This document shows positions 17,202 through 28,422 of a stretch of 64,000 bases of DNA, in pieces; the first letter of the stretch is position 1; each line of letters begins with the position of its first letter. The stretch comes from Sphingomonas sp. PP-CE-3G-477. GTDB taxonomy: Bacteria > Pseudomonadota > Alphaproteobacteria > Sphingomonadales > Sphingomonadaceae. The position numbers were made by a program, and so were the translations under genes. The notes beneath the pieces were generated by a model. That model saw only the letters and a list, made by a program, of their open reading frames with translations, had not been told where the DNA came from and did no database searches. The stretch is taken from the NCBI RefSeq assembly GCF_003050745.1, contig NZ_QAOF01000011.1, positions 1 to 64,000 of the forward strand. Direction: 5' to 3'.

Positions 17202-18485
17202 TCACCGCGTCGGGGGGTGGCGGACAAACCACAACGCCGAGACGAAGGTCAGCACTAGCAACGCCGTGCCGGTCAGCACCCCCGCATCGAGGAACAACCC
17301 AAGCCAGTCGCGCCCTGGCGTAGTCGCACTGCGCATGAGCAATAGCCCGATGCTGCCCGAATAGCCGAACGCATCCGCTAGATAGATCAGGAAGCCGGCG
17401 GTGCCGGGCGACGGGCTGGCGGCCATGATACGGTCGAACAGGATCGCGCTGAACGGGGCATAAGCGAGGTAGATACCGATGCCGGTCAGGATCATGCCGG
17501 TCACCGGGCCGATCGCCCCTGCGCGCAACGCCAGCATCGAGCCGGCCAGGATCGCGGCACCCGCCATGATGACGACGTGGATCGTGACCACCGCATACCG
17601 GTTGTCGCGCACCAGCCCCAGCATGGCCAGGCCAAGCAATACGATCACCGTGACCGGCACCTCGGTCGCGACATAGAGCGCGGGCGTTGCCGGATGGTCG
17701 AGCGCGATCCATAGTTCGGGTGCGAAATTGTCGCGCAAGTCACGCAGTGCCGCGAGCATCGTGTAGCCCGCGACCAGCGCCGTCATCGGGACCCAATGGC
17801 GCCGCAGATAGGCACGCCGCGCTGCGGCATCCATCGGACCGCGCACGCCTCTCGCCTCGCAGTCCGCGACGTCCGGCGGCGGGGACCGCGCAAGCGCCGC
17901 CATGCCCGCGAGCAGCAGCGGCGTGAAGATCAGCCCGGTGAGCGCCGGCATCCAGAACGCGCTGACGCCGTGCTCGAGCAACAGGCTGCCGACCGATCGC
18001 GTCACGCCCGACGACAGGATGAAGCTCGCGGTCAGGATCGACGCGAGCACCTCCGAATTGCGCCGTCCCTCCAGATAACTGAACACCAGCCCCCAGATCA
18101 TCCCGAGCGGCAAACCGTTCAACAGCATCGCCAGCGGGCCGAACCGGGCGGGTAACAGCGCGAGCAGCAACAGCGCCACCCACGCCGCACCGATCAACGA
18201 CAGGATCAGGCGGGTGCGATGCTCGGGCCGATGGACCGAGACGACATGCACCCCGATCATCTTCGACACCGCATACCCGACCGCCTGCGACAGGATCAGC
18301 GTCGTCTTGTAGTCGATCCCGGCAAACACCGCCGGCACGCCGTCGAACCCCGCCGCGGCGATCGGCTTGCGAAACCCGTACATTGCGAAATACACGCAGA
18401 ACGCAGCGACGCCCGGCATGACCGCCGATAGCCTGGCCGGAAGCAAATTTGTCGACGACGGGGACGATGGGGACCACGGGTTCAC
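17202..18485 (-). CDS. DUF5690-type multi-helix membrane protein, transporter-like
   Basis: Integral membrane protein of 427 aa with about twelve hydrophobic segments, resembling the MFS-like DUF5690 family. Visible family marks are CVYFAMYGFRKPIAAAGF near the start, GIDYKTTLILSQAVGYAVSK, and PLGMIWGLVFSYLEGRR mid-protein. The GTG at 18485 was used; an ATG at 18419 (MPGVAAF) is an alternative that still keeps all helices. No substrate is known. The MYGFRKP motif and position beside a DeoR regulator and the PLC operon make an organophosphate or related solute transporter a reasonable guess, not a demonstrated role. Confidence 0.75.
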   Translation of the reverse strand: MNPWSPSSPSSTNLLPARLSAVMPGVAAFCVYFAMYGFRKPIAAAGFDGVPAVFAGIDYKTTLILSQAVGYAVSKMIGVHVVSVHRPEHRTRLILSLIGAAWVALLLLALLPARFGPLAMLLNGLPLGMIWGLVFSYLEGRRNSEVLASILTASFILSSGVTRSVGSLLLEHGVSAFWMPALTGLIFTPLLLAGMAALARSPPPDVADCEARGVRGPMDAAARRAYLRRHWVPMTALVAGYTMLAALRDLRDNFAPELWIALDHPATPALYVATEVPVTVIVLLGLAMLGLVRDNRYAVVTIHVVIMAGAAILAGSMLALRAGAIGPVTGMILTGIGIYLAYAPFSAILFDRIMAASPSPGTAGFLIYLADAFGYSGSIGLLLMRSATTPGRDWLGLFLDAGVLTGTALLVLTFVSALWFVRHPPTR

Positions 18486-18959
18486 CGGCAGTCGCTATGC
18501 CAAGTACGTTTCAGCGGGGTGACACAATCGTGGTGATCCGCGAAATTCGCGGGCTCACGCAACACGTACGATGGTCGCCCAGTGTCGTAATCCAAACCTA
18601 TTCCAAATAGCCGACGCAGTGAGAAGCTGGCGATTTGGCGCCGCCCCCTCGTAAGATTGAGCAGGCGCGGCCTGGGCATACTCTTGCGGTCAATCGCACC
18701 CTCATTACGCGCGCAGACCGTCGTCCTTCGTCAGACAGTGCGATCGCGATGCGCGCGCCCTACCCGCGATCTCTCAAGCGCTGAACGTCACCGTGGCGGC
18801 GGCGCCGACTGGGGCAAAGATGTCGCGGTGCCCGGCAAAAATGCATCGCGCCTGATCGTGTCTATTGCCGCGCGTTGCAGTGATGTTACCGGTCGGTGAC
18901 GGATCCGGGTCACACGGATCGACGCGGGAGGATGTTCGAAGCCCAAGGGGGGACCATCC
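18486..18959. other. Divergent intergenic region with an inverted repeat
   Basis: No gene is supported here. It separates the DUF5690-type gene and the receptor at 18960. One half of a Pho-like repeat (GTGACA at 18519-18524) is present without a good partner. An inverted repeat GTGAC-N8-GTCAC (18896-18913), centred on GGATCC, lies 46 bases before the receptor start and could be an operator. Confidence 0.4.
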
Positions 18960-21242
18960 ATGATTCGCTTGCCCGTTCGTACGTCTGCCATCGCCCAGCT
19001 GCTGGCTGCCAGCGCGCCGTTACTCGTCTTTGCCACACCCGCCGTCGCGCAGGACCAGGCGCCAACCGGGCAAGCCGTCGCCGGTCCGGCTGACGAACAG
19101 GGCGTCGGCGACATCGTCGTCACCGCGACCCGCCGTCGGGAATCATCGAAGGACGTGCCGCTCGCGGTTACCGCGATCAGTGGCGAAAAGCTCGACGTGC
19201 TCAATTCGAGCGGCCTCGACATCCGCTTCCTCGCCGGTCGTACGCCAAGCCTCCAGGTCGAATCGTCGTTCGGCCGCACCTTCCCGCGTTTCTATATCCG
19301 CGGTCTCGGCAACACCGATTTCGATCCAAACGCCGCACAGCCGGTGTCCGTGGTTTATGACGACGTCGCGCTCGAGAACCCGATGCTGAAGTCGTTCCCG
19401 GTCTTCGATCTGCAAAGCGTCGAAGTGCTGCGCGGGCCCCAGGGGACGTTGTTCGGCCGCAACACGCCCGCGGGCGTCGTGAAGATCGACTCCGCCAAGC
19501 CGAACCCGGACAAGGTCTCGGGTTATGCTACCGGATCCTGGGCGACCTACAACACGATCAACGGCGAGGCCGCGCTCAACCTGCCGATCGGCAACGGCTT
19601 CGCGTTCCGCGCATCGGGCTTGATCCAGTCGCGTGACGATTGGGTGACCAACGATTCCGCGACGGGCAACGCCGACCGCAAGCTCGAAGGCTATCGTGAC
19701 GTCGCCGGTCGCTTCCAGCTCGGCTATACCAGCAGCGATTTCAACGCGTTGCTGAACGTCCACGTCCGTGACCTTGCAGGCTCGCCGCGCATCTTCCGCG
19801 CCGGTTTGTTCAAGCCGGGCACCAACGACTTCAACACCGGGTTCGACCCGAAGCATGTCGCACTCGACGGCTATACCAGCCAGAGCCTGACGCAGTGGGG
19901 GACCAACCTGCGGCTCGACTATCATCTCGACGGCATCGGCACCTTCTACTCGGTCACGGGCTACGAGCAGGCCAAGGTGGAGAGCACCGGCGATGTCGAC
20001 GGCGGCAACAACTACACGTTCCTCGGCGGCACGATCGGCGCGATCGGCGTCGGCCTGTTCCCGTCGAACACCGGTGGCCTGACCAAGCCCAAGGAGTTCA
20101 GCCAGGAACTGCGCTACGCGAGCGAGGACCTGAACGGCATTCGCCTGCAGGGCGGGCTGTATTACTTCCACCAGACGCTGCGCTATCACCAGTACGACTA
20201 TGCGTTCGGAGGTACCGGATCGCGCGCGACCGACCTCGACCAGGATATCTTCCACGACAACCGCAACGAGAATTACGGCGCGTTCGCGTCGATCGAGGCC
20301 AAGCCGACCGAACTGCTGACGTTGCGCGCCGGCGTCCGCTATTCGCACGACTACCGCAACGACCTCGTCACCGCACCGATCCCCGGCACCGGGATCAGCG
20401 ACACGCTGCCGGCGCGCGCGATCGTTCGTGGCTCGAACGTGACCTGGGACGCGAGCGCGACCTATGAACTGACGCCCGCGATCAACGTCTATACGCGGCT
20501 AGCGACCGGCTATCAGGGACCAGCCATCCAGGACCGCGTGACCTTCGGCAGCGTCCAGAGCACCGCACCCAAGCAGACGACGTTCTCGGGCGAGAGCGGC
20601 TTTAAGGGCACACTGCTCAATCGGAAAGTGAACTTCTCGCTCGACGCCTATTGGTACAGCACCAAGGACCTGCAGATCACCGCGGTCGGCGGCAGCAGCA
20701 ATTCGGCACGCCTGATAAGCGCAAACAAGGCGATCGGCTACGGCGTCGAGGGCGAGTTCGAGGCGCGTCCGCTTCCCGAGCTGACGTTGACCGCGAGCGG
20801 CAGCTACAACTTCACCGAGATCCGCGACCGCAACATTGGCGTAGGGGTATGCGCGACCTGCACCGTGCTCGATCCGATCGTCAACGGGTTCGCGGTGATC
20901 GACGGCAACGACCTTCCCCAGGCGCCACGCTGGATCGCCAATTGGACCGCACGCTACGGCATCCCGCTCGCGAACGGCGGCGAAGTCTATGCCTATACCG
21001 ACTGGGTCTATCGCAGCCGCATCAACTTCTTCCTGTACGAAGCGGTCGAGTTCACCGGCAAGTCGTCGCTCGAAGGCGGCCTCAAGGTCGGCTACAAGTC
21101 GCCGCAGGGGTATGAGGTCGGCGCGTTCGTCCGCAACATCACCAACCAGTATCGCAGCATCAGCGCGATCGACTTCAACAACCTGACGGGCATGATCAAC
21201 GAACCACGCATCATTGGCGGCCAGTTCAAGATCGCCTTTTAA
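18960..21242 (+). CDS. TonB-dependent receptor
   Basis: Outer-membrane TonB-dependent receptor of 760 aa. The start follows AAGGGGGGACC and begins a signal peptide ending at PAVAQ (about 31). A TonB box (DIVVTATRR) lies at 51-59; the plug shows VPLAVTAISGEKL, FYIRGLGNTDFDPN and VEVLRGPQGTLFGRNTPAGVV; the barrel ends in GGQFKIAF. There is no STN domain. This plug type is common among Sphingomonas receptors of many substrates, so the ligand is not predictable. The next genes on the strand, an aldo/keto reductase and a dehydrogenase, begin 226 bases later and may be separate. Confidence 0.92.
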   Translation: MIRLPVRTSAIAQLLAASAPLLVFATPAVAQDQAPTGQAVAGPADEQGVGDIVVTATRRRESSKDVPLAVTAISGEKLDVLNSSGLDIRFLAGRTPSLQVESSFGRTFPRFYIRGLGNTDFDPNAAQPVSVVYDDVALENPMLKSFPVFDLQSVEVLRGPQGTLFGRNTPAGVVKIDSAKPNPDKVSGYATGSWATYNTINGEAALNLPIGNGFAFRASGLIQSRDDWVTNDSATGNADRKLEGYRDVAGRFQLGYTSSDFNALLNVHVRDLAGSPRIFRAGLFKPGTNDFNTGFDPKHVALDGYTSQSLTQWGTNLRLDYHLDGIGTFYSVTGYEQAKVESTGDVDGGNNYTFLGGTIGAIGVGLFPSNTGGLTKPKEFSQELRYASEDLNGIRLQGGLYYFHQTLRYHQYDYAFGGTGSRATDLDQDIFHDNRNENYGAFASIEAKPTELLTLRAGVRYSHDYRNDLVTAPIPGTGISDTLPARAIVRGSNVTWDASATYELTPAINVYTRLATGYQGPAIQDRVTFGSVQSTAPKQTTFSGESGFKGTLLNRKVNFSLDAYWYSTKDLQITAVGGSSNSARLISANKAIGYGVEGEFEARPLPELTLTASGSYNFTEIRDRNIGVGVCATCTVLDPIVNGFAVIDGNDLPQAPRWIANWTARYGIPLANGGEVYAYTDWVYRSRINFFLYEAVEFTGKSSLEGGLKVGYKSPQGYEVGAFVRNITNQYRSISAIDFNNLTGMINEPRIIGGQFKIAF

Positions 21243-21266
21243 GACTGGACGCCGAACTGAGCGCCT

Positions 21267-21290
21267 GGCCCGGCGCGAACGACGCGGGCC
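21267..21290 (+). terminator. Possible stem-loop after the receptor gene
   Basis: GGCCC pairs with GGGCC and the inner GCG with CGC around a seven-base loop with one bulged G, 25 bases after the receptor stop. There is no U-run, so termination is only a possibility. Confidence 0.25.
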
Positions 21291-21468
21291 GAGGGGTCGC
21301 GTCTGCGAGCGTTCGCTTCGGGCGAGGCAAGTATGAGTGGCTGGCCGAGGAATGACGTCCTGTTCCTCGGCCACGCCGATCTCGGTATGGTCAAGTTCCC
21401 GGTCGGGATACCGCGGCGTGCAGCCGATCGACCGCGTATGTTGTCGCCAGCTATCGAGGACCGATCCG

Positions 21469-22451
<983 letters not shown>

Positions 22452-22455
<4 letters not shown>

Positions 22456-23285
22456 GCGTGCCGTCCTTCGCGGCGATATCGCCAAACAGGCTGGCCGTCG
22501 TCACGGGTGCGGCTAGCGGCATCGGGCTGGCCGCTGCCCGCGCCTTCGCCGACGCCGGCATGCGGGTCGTTCTCGTCGACCGCCCCGGCGAGGCGCTTGA
22601 GCACGCCGCGGCCAGCATGGACGGCGCGGTTGCGCTGTCCGCCGACGTCGCGGATCGTGCCGCGATGACTGCGCTGGCGCACGAGGTGGTCGACCGCCAC
22701 GGTCCCGTGTCGGTGCTGATGAACAACGCCGGCATCGGCGGGGGCGGTGACGTGTTCGCCGACCCGGCCAAATGGGACGAGGTACTCGGCGTCAACCTAA
22801 TGGGCGTGGTCCACGGCGTCCAGGCCTTCGTCCCGGCTATGGTCGAAGGCGAGGCCCCTGCCCTCGTCATCAACACCGGCTCCAAACAGGGTATCACGCA
22901 GCCGCCCGGCAACACCGCCTACAACGTCAGCAAGGCCGGGGTGAAGTCGCTGACCGAAGGCCTCGCCCACAGCTTGCGCGAACGGACCGGACGTCGGGTC
23001 AGCGCCCACTTGCTCGTGCCCGGCTTCACCTGGACCGGGATGACCGCTGGTCGATTGGCGGAGAAACCACCCGGTGCATGGCCCCCTGAACAGGTCGTCG
23101 CGCTGATGATGGACCGGGTGGCAGCGGGCGATTTCTACATCCTGTGCCCGGACAACGAGACGACCTCCGAACAGGATGCGAAGCGGATAGCATGGGCGGC
23201 GGGAGACCTGATCGAAAACCGCCCTGCCCTGTCCCGCTGGCATGCCGATTGGCGCGATGCCTTTGCGCGGTTCATGCAAAACTGA
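22452..23285 (+). CDS. Short-chain dehydrogenase/reductase
   Basis: NAD(P)-dependent oxidoreductase of the classical SDR family, 277 aa. The Rossmann glycine motif TGAASGIG lies at 18-25, NNAG at 91-94, the catalytic serine is probably S144, and Y157/K161 form the YxxxK motif (AYNVSK). It starts with GTG overlapping the stop of the aldo/keto reductase. The coupling suggests the two reductases act on the same substrate class, perhaps a carbohydrate or aldehyde taken up locally, but nothing in the sequence fixes this. Confidence 0.92.
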
Positions 23286-23445
23286 TCGCTTGCTGGGGAC
23301 CTGTACGGCGAACCATCGCTGCCGTGCCGGTCCCCCCGAATAAGATTTGAGCTCGATCCTGGTTCGCCTGCGCGGGACGCTCCCAGATTTCGAAAGTTCG
23401 GGAAAACGAATTGCCGAGCCGGTTGCGTAATGGGAGGATGTCGGC

Positions 23446-24804
23446 ATGCAGATACTCAAAGCGGCCGGTCTTGCCCTTCTCGCGTCGGTGCCCGCCCATG
23501 CCCAGATCGTTGCCCAGCCATCGGCAGGGACCTATCAGCGCGCTGTAGCGGCCGGGTACAAGGCGGCGCTCTATTGCTCCGGCATCTTCAATGCGGGGCG
23601 CACGCCGGAACAGATCGATGCCGATGAGCTGGCCGGCATCTACCCCGACTATGAGAAGATCGTGCCGACGCTCACGGCGAACGTCGACCGCAGCCTCCAG
23701 TCCGTTTCCGTAGCATTCGATCCAAAGCTTCCTCCGAGGCGCGCGACGTGGACCAGCGGGCATGGTTGCGTGACCCTGCCGATCGGCGGCACGGCGCCGG
23801 CTGGCCGCAAGACGACGGCGGCACCGTCGATTGCACCGGCGGATCCTCGGCGCTGGCCGCAGGGTGACGCCGGCATCGCACCGCGCCCATCGGCCTCACT
23901 GACCGGCGCGGTCGGCAAGGCATTCGGGACCACCTATGGCGTCGACACCAAGACGGTCGGCGTGATCGTCGTGAAAGACGGCCAGGTTCTTGCCGAGCGA
24001 TATGGCCGCGGTTTCGGGCCGTTCGTATCCAACCGGACCTGGTCGGTCGGCAAGTCGATTGCCGGCACGCTCATCGGCCTCAACAATGCAGCCGCATTGG
24101 AGGCCCCCGCCGCCGTCCCGCGATGGAAGACGACCGGCGATCCGCGTCAGGCCATCACGCTCGATAATCTCCTGCGCATGGCGTCCGGCCTGCACAGTGA
24201 CACCGCCGGCAATCGCACCGATGCCATCTATTTCGGCGGCACCACTGTCGACGAACAGGCAGTGTCATGGCCGTTGGAGGCGCTGCCCGGCACGCGCTTC
24301 CGCTATGCCAACACTGATATCCTGCTCGCGGTCTATGCCACCCGAACCGCGATCGGCGAGGCCCGGTACCGCGCGTTGCCGGGCAGCCTGTTCGGCCCGC
24401 TCGGCATGGCGCACACCGTTGCCGAGACGGACTGGCACGGCAACTACATCCTCTCCAGCCAGGTCTGGTCGACCGCCCGCGACCTGGCGAGGCTGGGATT
24501 GTTCTGGTCGCAGGACGGCGTCTGGCAGGGCAAACGATTGTTACCGACAGGCTGGATGCACACCATGACGGCGCCTAGCGGACCGCAGCCCGCGAGCGGC
24601 CCCGGCTATGGCGCGACCATGTGGCTGTTCGGCCCTAAGCAGGGCTTGCCCGAGGGCAGCTACGCCGCGCAAGGCAACCGGGGACAGTATGTCATGGTGA
24701 TCCCGTCCCGGCAGCTCGTGATAGTCAGGCGCGGCGAGGATCCCGGCAGCGCGCGGTTCGACATCGCTCGCTTCGCTGCGGACGTCGCCGCCGCGTTGAG
24801 ATAA
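23446..24804 (+). CDS. Secreted serine beta-lactamase-like hydrolase (class C/esterase fold)
   Basis: Penicillin-binding-protein-like hydrolase, 452 aa, with a signal peptide ending near AHAQ (20). The active-site SxxK is S200-V-G-K203 and the YxN element is Y287-A-N289; the third (KTG-like) element is not obvious. It belongs to the broad beta-lactamase/6-aminohexanoate-dimer-hydrolase/esterase group, so it may be an esterase or amidase rather than a true lactamase. An N-terminal extension of about 150 residues with C44 and C108 precedes the catalytic domain. A GGGAGG sequence upstream supports the ATG at 23446. It is convergent with the broken acetamidase gene. Confidence 0.88.
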   Translation: MQILKAAGLALLASVPAHAQIVAQPSAGTYQRAVAAGYKAALYCSGIFNAGRTPEQIDADELAGIYPDYEKIVPTLTANVDRSLQSVSVAFDPKLPPRRATWTSGHGCVTLPIGGTAPAGRKTTAAPSIAPADPRRWPQGDAGIAPRPSASLTGAVGKAFGTTYGVDTKTVGVIVVKDGQVLAERYGRGFGPFVSNRTWSVGKSIAGTLIGLNNAAALEAPAAVPRWKTTGDPRQAITLDNLLRMASGLHSDTAGNRTDAIYFGGTTVDEQAVSWPLEALPGTRFRYANTDILLAVYATRTAIGEARYRALPGSLFGPLGMAHTVAETDWHGNYILSSQVWSTARDLARLGLFWSQDGVWQGKRLLPTGWMHTMTAPSGPQPASGPGYGATMWLFGPKQGLPEGSYAAQGNRGQYVMVIPSRQLVIVRRGEDPGSARFDIARFAADVAAALR

Positions 24805-24850
24805 TATCGACATACGCGGCGAGGTGAAGAACGGCCGTAAGCCCCGACGC

Positions 24851-25738
24851 TTAGCGCTTCGTGAACACCGCCGTGGGCAAGATGACGTGGACGCACTTGT
24901 TGCGGTCGACGAGCTCGGAGATCTCGACATCGCCTGCGACGCTGATCAGCATAAAGGCATCGTCGCGCGTCATGCCTTCTCCGCGAAGAGGAAATCGATC
25001 CTGTTGCGCAACGCCTTGCGGGTCGCATGACTAAGATCGCCGTCGAAGCCCATCGCGATATTGGCCATGGGCGTCTCGGCGCGCGGATAGGGGATCGCCG
25101 CCTTCTTGTGCAGCACGAAAGGTGCCGGTCAGCGAAATCTCCAGCGCCGTGATATCGACCTCGCCATTGCCCTGCGCGGCATGGCCGTCGCCGACCTGGA
25201 ACAGTGCGTCGGGGGCATAGACGGGCAAGAACAAGGTCGTCCCGGCGACGAGCGCGTTGTCGTCCATGTTGCCGTCGTTGATCGTCGGCGGTGCACTGTC
25301 GTAGCGGCCGAACGCGGCCGGCGGCGCGACGCCCATGCTACCGAAGAACGGCGCCAGCGGCACTTCGACGCCGGGCGCGAACAGGCCGACCATGCGCTTG
25401 GCATCAAGCGGGACGATCTTCATCCGCGCATAGGAAAAGTCGTCGGTCAGGAACCCCGCCCCGTACCGGAACGCGTTATAGGCATAGGGGATCGCCAGAT
25501 CGACTTTCCGAATGCGCACTTCCAGCATGTCGCCGGGTTCCGCACCGGTGATCGCGATCGGCCCGGTCAGGATATGACCGCCGGGGCCGCGCGCGCGGGC
25601 CGGGACGCCGTCACAAACCGCACGCAGCGCCGGTTCGACCTGCGCCAGCGCGACGACGGTCAGTTCCATCGGCGTGAAAATCATCGCGCCGGATGGAAGC
25701 ACCTCGCCTTCCATCGTTTCGATCGGGTGGAGCAGCAT
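24851..25738 (-). pseudogene. Acetamidase/formamidase gene with two frameshifts
   Basis: The intact first frame (25738 to about 25120) encodes a FmdA/AmdA-type acetamidase/formamidase: GPGGHILTGPIAITGAEPGD, GVAPPAAFGRYDSAPP and GNMDDNALVAGTTLFLPVY, then ITALEISLTGTF. At the run 25118-25120 (AAA, TTT on the coding strand) one extra base shifts the frame. The correct continuation (VLHKKAAIPYPRAETPMANI) is found in the next frame down to AEKA, and near 24975 one base is missing, after which MTRDDAFMLISVAGDVEISE to the TAA at 24851 restores the family C-terminus. Both lesions are single-base changes in short homopolymers, so a true pseudogene and a sequence error are both possible. If corrected it would be about 295 aa, the family length. 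Confidence 0.8.
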
Positions 25739-26054
25739 GGCGTGAACTCCGTTGTCTTCTACCCCGAAGCTACCGTGGCGTCGTTTGCGGGGGAAATGCC
25801 GCTGGCGTATAGTTTCGATAGCCGGAGGGGCGGGCGCTAGCGGTGTCGGCGGGTAGCTGCGGTCGTCCAGGCGCGGCGACAGCCATCTGCGCGGGTTGCT
25901 TTACGAGGCCGCAGCAGTCCTGCTCACGCGAAGCCGACGCGAAGCCGATCTATGGCCGCTTGTGGGAAGTCGAAAGCAACCGAAGAGCATTGAACACAAA
26001 AAAGGGGGGTGGGTCGATGACCCGCCGCCCCGAATTTTGATCCAGAAGGATCGG
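25739..26054. other. Intergenic stretch upstream of acetamidase
   Basis: No convincing gene. It holds the promoter side of the acetamidase gene and, at its far end, the terminator for the receptor fragment. Confidence 0.5.
25998..26034 (-). terminator. Rho-independent terminator after the receptor fragment
   Basis: On the reverse strand a G-rich arm, GGGTC-ATC-GACCC core hairpin and C-rich arm are followed by six U residues. It lies just past the stop at 26055 and would terminate that transcript. Confidence 0.7.
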
Positions 26055-27776
26055 TTACATGTCGATGGTCAGGCCGACGAACAGGTAGCGGCCGATGGCC
26101 TCGTAGATGCCCGGATAGGTGTTGCCGTTGCCGAACGAGCCGATCGGCGATGCCGTTGCGCTCAGGATCGGCGGCGTCTTGTCGAGGATGTTGTTCACGC
26201 CCATGCGGTAGGTGAACTTGTCCGCGACCCGTACCGTTGCGGCGAGATCGAAGTAGTTCTGCGCCTTCACGCGGGCATCGTTGACGAAGAACGGACCGGC
26301 CAGATCGCTGTCGCTGCTGGTGCGCTCGAACTTCGTCGCCGACAGGTAGCGCCAGTTACCCGACAGACCGATACCGTTCGGCGTGGTCAGCGACAGACGA
26401 GCCTGATGACGCCACTTGGACATTGGATAGCCACACTGCGCGCCGTACAGGCCTGCGCAATCGAACTTCGCGCCGACCTTGTCCGATGTGAACTTGTCGA
26501 CATAGGTGCCGTTGAACGAAAGGCCGATCGTGCCGATGCTGTCCGACCGATAGGTATAACCCGCCGACGTTTCGATGCCCTGCGTCGTCAGCGTACCCGC
26601 GTTGACGTTGGTGTCGACGATGAAGCCGGCATTGCCCTGCCACAACGTGCCGCTGGCATCGCGGTTGATCGAACCGCAGAATTGCTGGTCGGCGGTCTGG
26701 AGGCACTGCGCGATGATCGTGTCCGCGCCGATGACGCCGATCCGGTCCTTCAGCTTGATCCGGAAGCCGTCGACCGACAGGTTGAAGCCCGGCAGGAACG
26801 ACGGACGCAGGATCACGCCGGCGGTGAACGTGTCGGCCTTTTCAGGACGCAGGTTCGGGTTGCCACCCAACAGGCCGTTATACTGCTCCGAGGGATTGGC
26901 AGCGATCAGACCGAAGCGGTTCGCGGGAACGCCGGTGAGCGCGCACTGTGCCGCGGTGTTGCCATTGACCAGGCCGTTGACTGCGGCGCCTGCGCAGGGA
27001 TCCGTCGCACCGTCCAGCTGGACCGACTGCTGCGCGAACAATTCCTGCGTGTTCGGGGCGCGAACCGCACGGTTGTAGCCGCCACGGAAGCGGATGTCCG
27101 AGATCGGTGCCCAGACGATCTCGCCCTTGTACGAGTGAGCCGAACCAGCCGTGCTGTAGCTCGAGTAACGGTAGCCGCCGTTGACGGTCAGTTCGTTGAA
27201 GAACGGACGATCGCTGACGAGCGGCACCTGGATTTCGCCGAATGCTTCCTTGACGTTGTAGCTGCCGCGGATGGGCAACGTCGCACCGCCCTGGCCGGCG
27301 AGATCGCAGCTCAGGAATGCGTTGTCGACTTCGAGGCTCAGCGATTCCTTGCGATACTCACCGCCGATGTTCAGTGCGATGCCTTCGCTCGCGAACGGCG
27401 ACTGGACGCCGTATTCGGCTCCCTTGAAGGTAAAGGACCCGTTGAGGACCGTTTCCTTGTTCTCACCCGACTGGAAGCCCGGCGTCTGGACATAGTTCAG
27501 TGCCGCAGGGGTGATGCCGGCCGAACCGAAGTTGTTCAGCGGGACGCAGTTCGGATCGGTACCGTCGACGACCGAACGGCAGACCGCCTGGCCGTTCGTC
27601 GCCGACCCCGGACGCGTATCGGTAATGGCGTCGAGTGCGCAGGTGGTACGCGAAACCGAGAACTCGTTACGGTACACCTGAGGGCGAACGACAAAGTAAT
27701 CATAAAGCGCGCCGCACTCGGCAGCTTCCGATTGAGCGTCGGGGGGCAGCCCGGTGTAAAGGCCAAGCGGCAAAAT
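26055..27776 (-). pseudogene. 3' fragment of a TonB-dependent receptor gene
   Basis: About 570 C-terminal residues look like the barrel of a large Sphingomonas-type TonB-dependent receptor: paired-cysteine segments (VSRTTCALDAIT, GQAVCRSVVDG), the internal IRFRGGYNRAVRAPNTQELF block and GGNPNLRPEKADTFTAGV, ending in YLFVGLTIDM. No signal peptide, TonB box or plug domain precedes it. The open frame continues upstream to 28313, but the residues there are arginine-rich and unlike any receptor, so homology stops around 27776-27800. The fragment keeps its own terminator and no internal stops, suggesting a fairly recent deletion or rearrangement that removed the 5' half. Confidence 0.75.
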
Positions 27777-28074
27777 TAGCGCGTGATCAATGATCGCGTG
27801 ACGACATCGGTTGCGGCCTGCCACGCCAACTGGTGCGATTACTCGCACGAGCGCGCGAACGCATCGATACGGATCTCGTCGAATAAGATGAGTTCGACGA
27901 CGTTCGCGAGCAGGTAGACGGAAGTTGAAATGGTCATATCGCAGAGCTGAGGAAACGTCGAAATCTGGGAGACGAAAAAGGGCGCCTGAGTGTCTGAAGG
28001 CGGGTCGTGTGGCGAAACGTGGGGTCTTCGACAGCATCCCGTATTGACGGCATCCCGCATCTGAGACCATCGCG

Positions 28075-28293
28075 TTGCCCATGACCAAGAGCAAGGGACG
28101 TACCGGCGCGCACGCACGCGCCAATATCCAGCCTGCACCGACAGCCGCCGAGCTCGATGCCGCCAAGCGAGAGGTCGTGCAGATCGAGGGGCGGCTGGTT
28201 GGCCTGGCTGCCGGGCATCCCTCGGTCAAGATCTGGAAGGCTCGCCTTCGTTCGGCCCAAGCCGTGATCGCCCGCGCTCCGCGCGACGGATAG
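28075..28293 (+). CDS. Small hypothetical protein
   Basis: A 72-aa frame (an ATG two codons later, MTKSKGRTGAH, is an alternative start). The product is basic and alanine-rich with a predicted helical middle (AAELDAAKREVVQIEGRL). Codon third positions are GC-rich as in real genes here. I do not recognise a family and no clear ribosome binding site is visible. It sits between two decayed genes, so it may be an orphan or spurious. Confidence 0.4.
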   Translation: MPMTKSKGRTGAHARANIQPAPTAAELDAAKREVVQIEGRLVGLAAGHPSVKIWKARLRSAQAVIARAPRDG

Positions 28294-28422
28294 GCGACCG
28301 GCTCCGCTATCACGAACGCTGCCTAGGGTAATCGGGCGCTGCGGCAACGCAGGCCCTATCAACCCCTTGTACTCGCTCACGGAGCCCGCGACGATCGGGC
28401 ATCGGCACCGAGAGCGCCCTCT

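Noticed and set aside
25896..27779. A 627-codon open frame on the plus strand
   Set aside because: Antisense to the receptor fragment, which has clear family motifs and a terminator on the other strand.
27777..28313. Upstream extension of the receptor fragment's open frame
   Set aside because: Arginine-rich, no signal peptide or plug motifs; I treat it as chance open frame, not receptor sequence.
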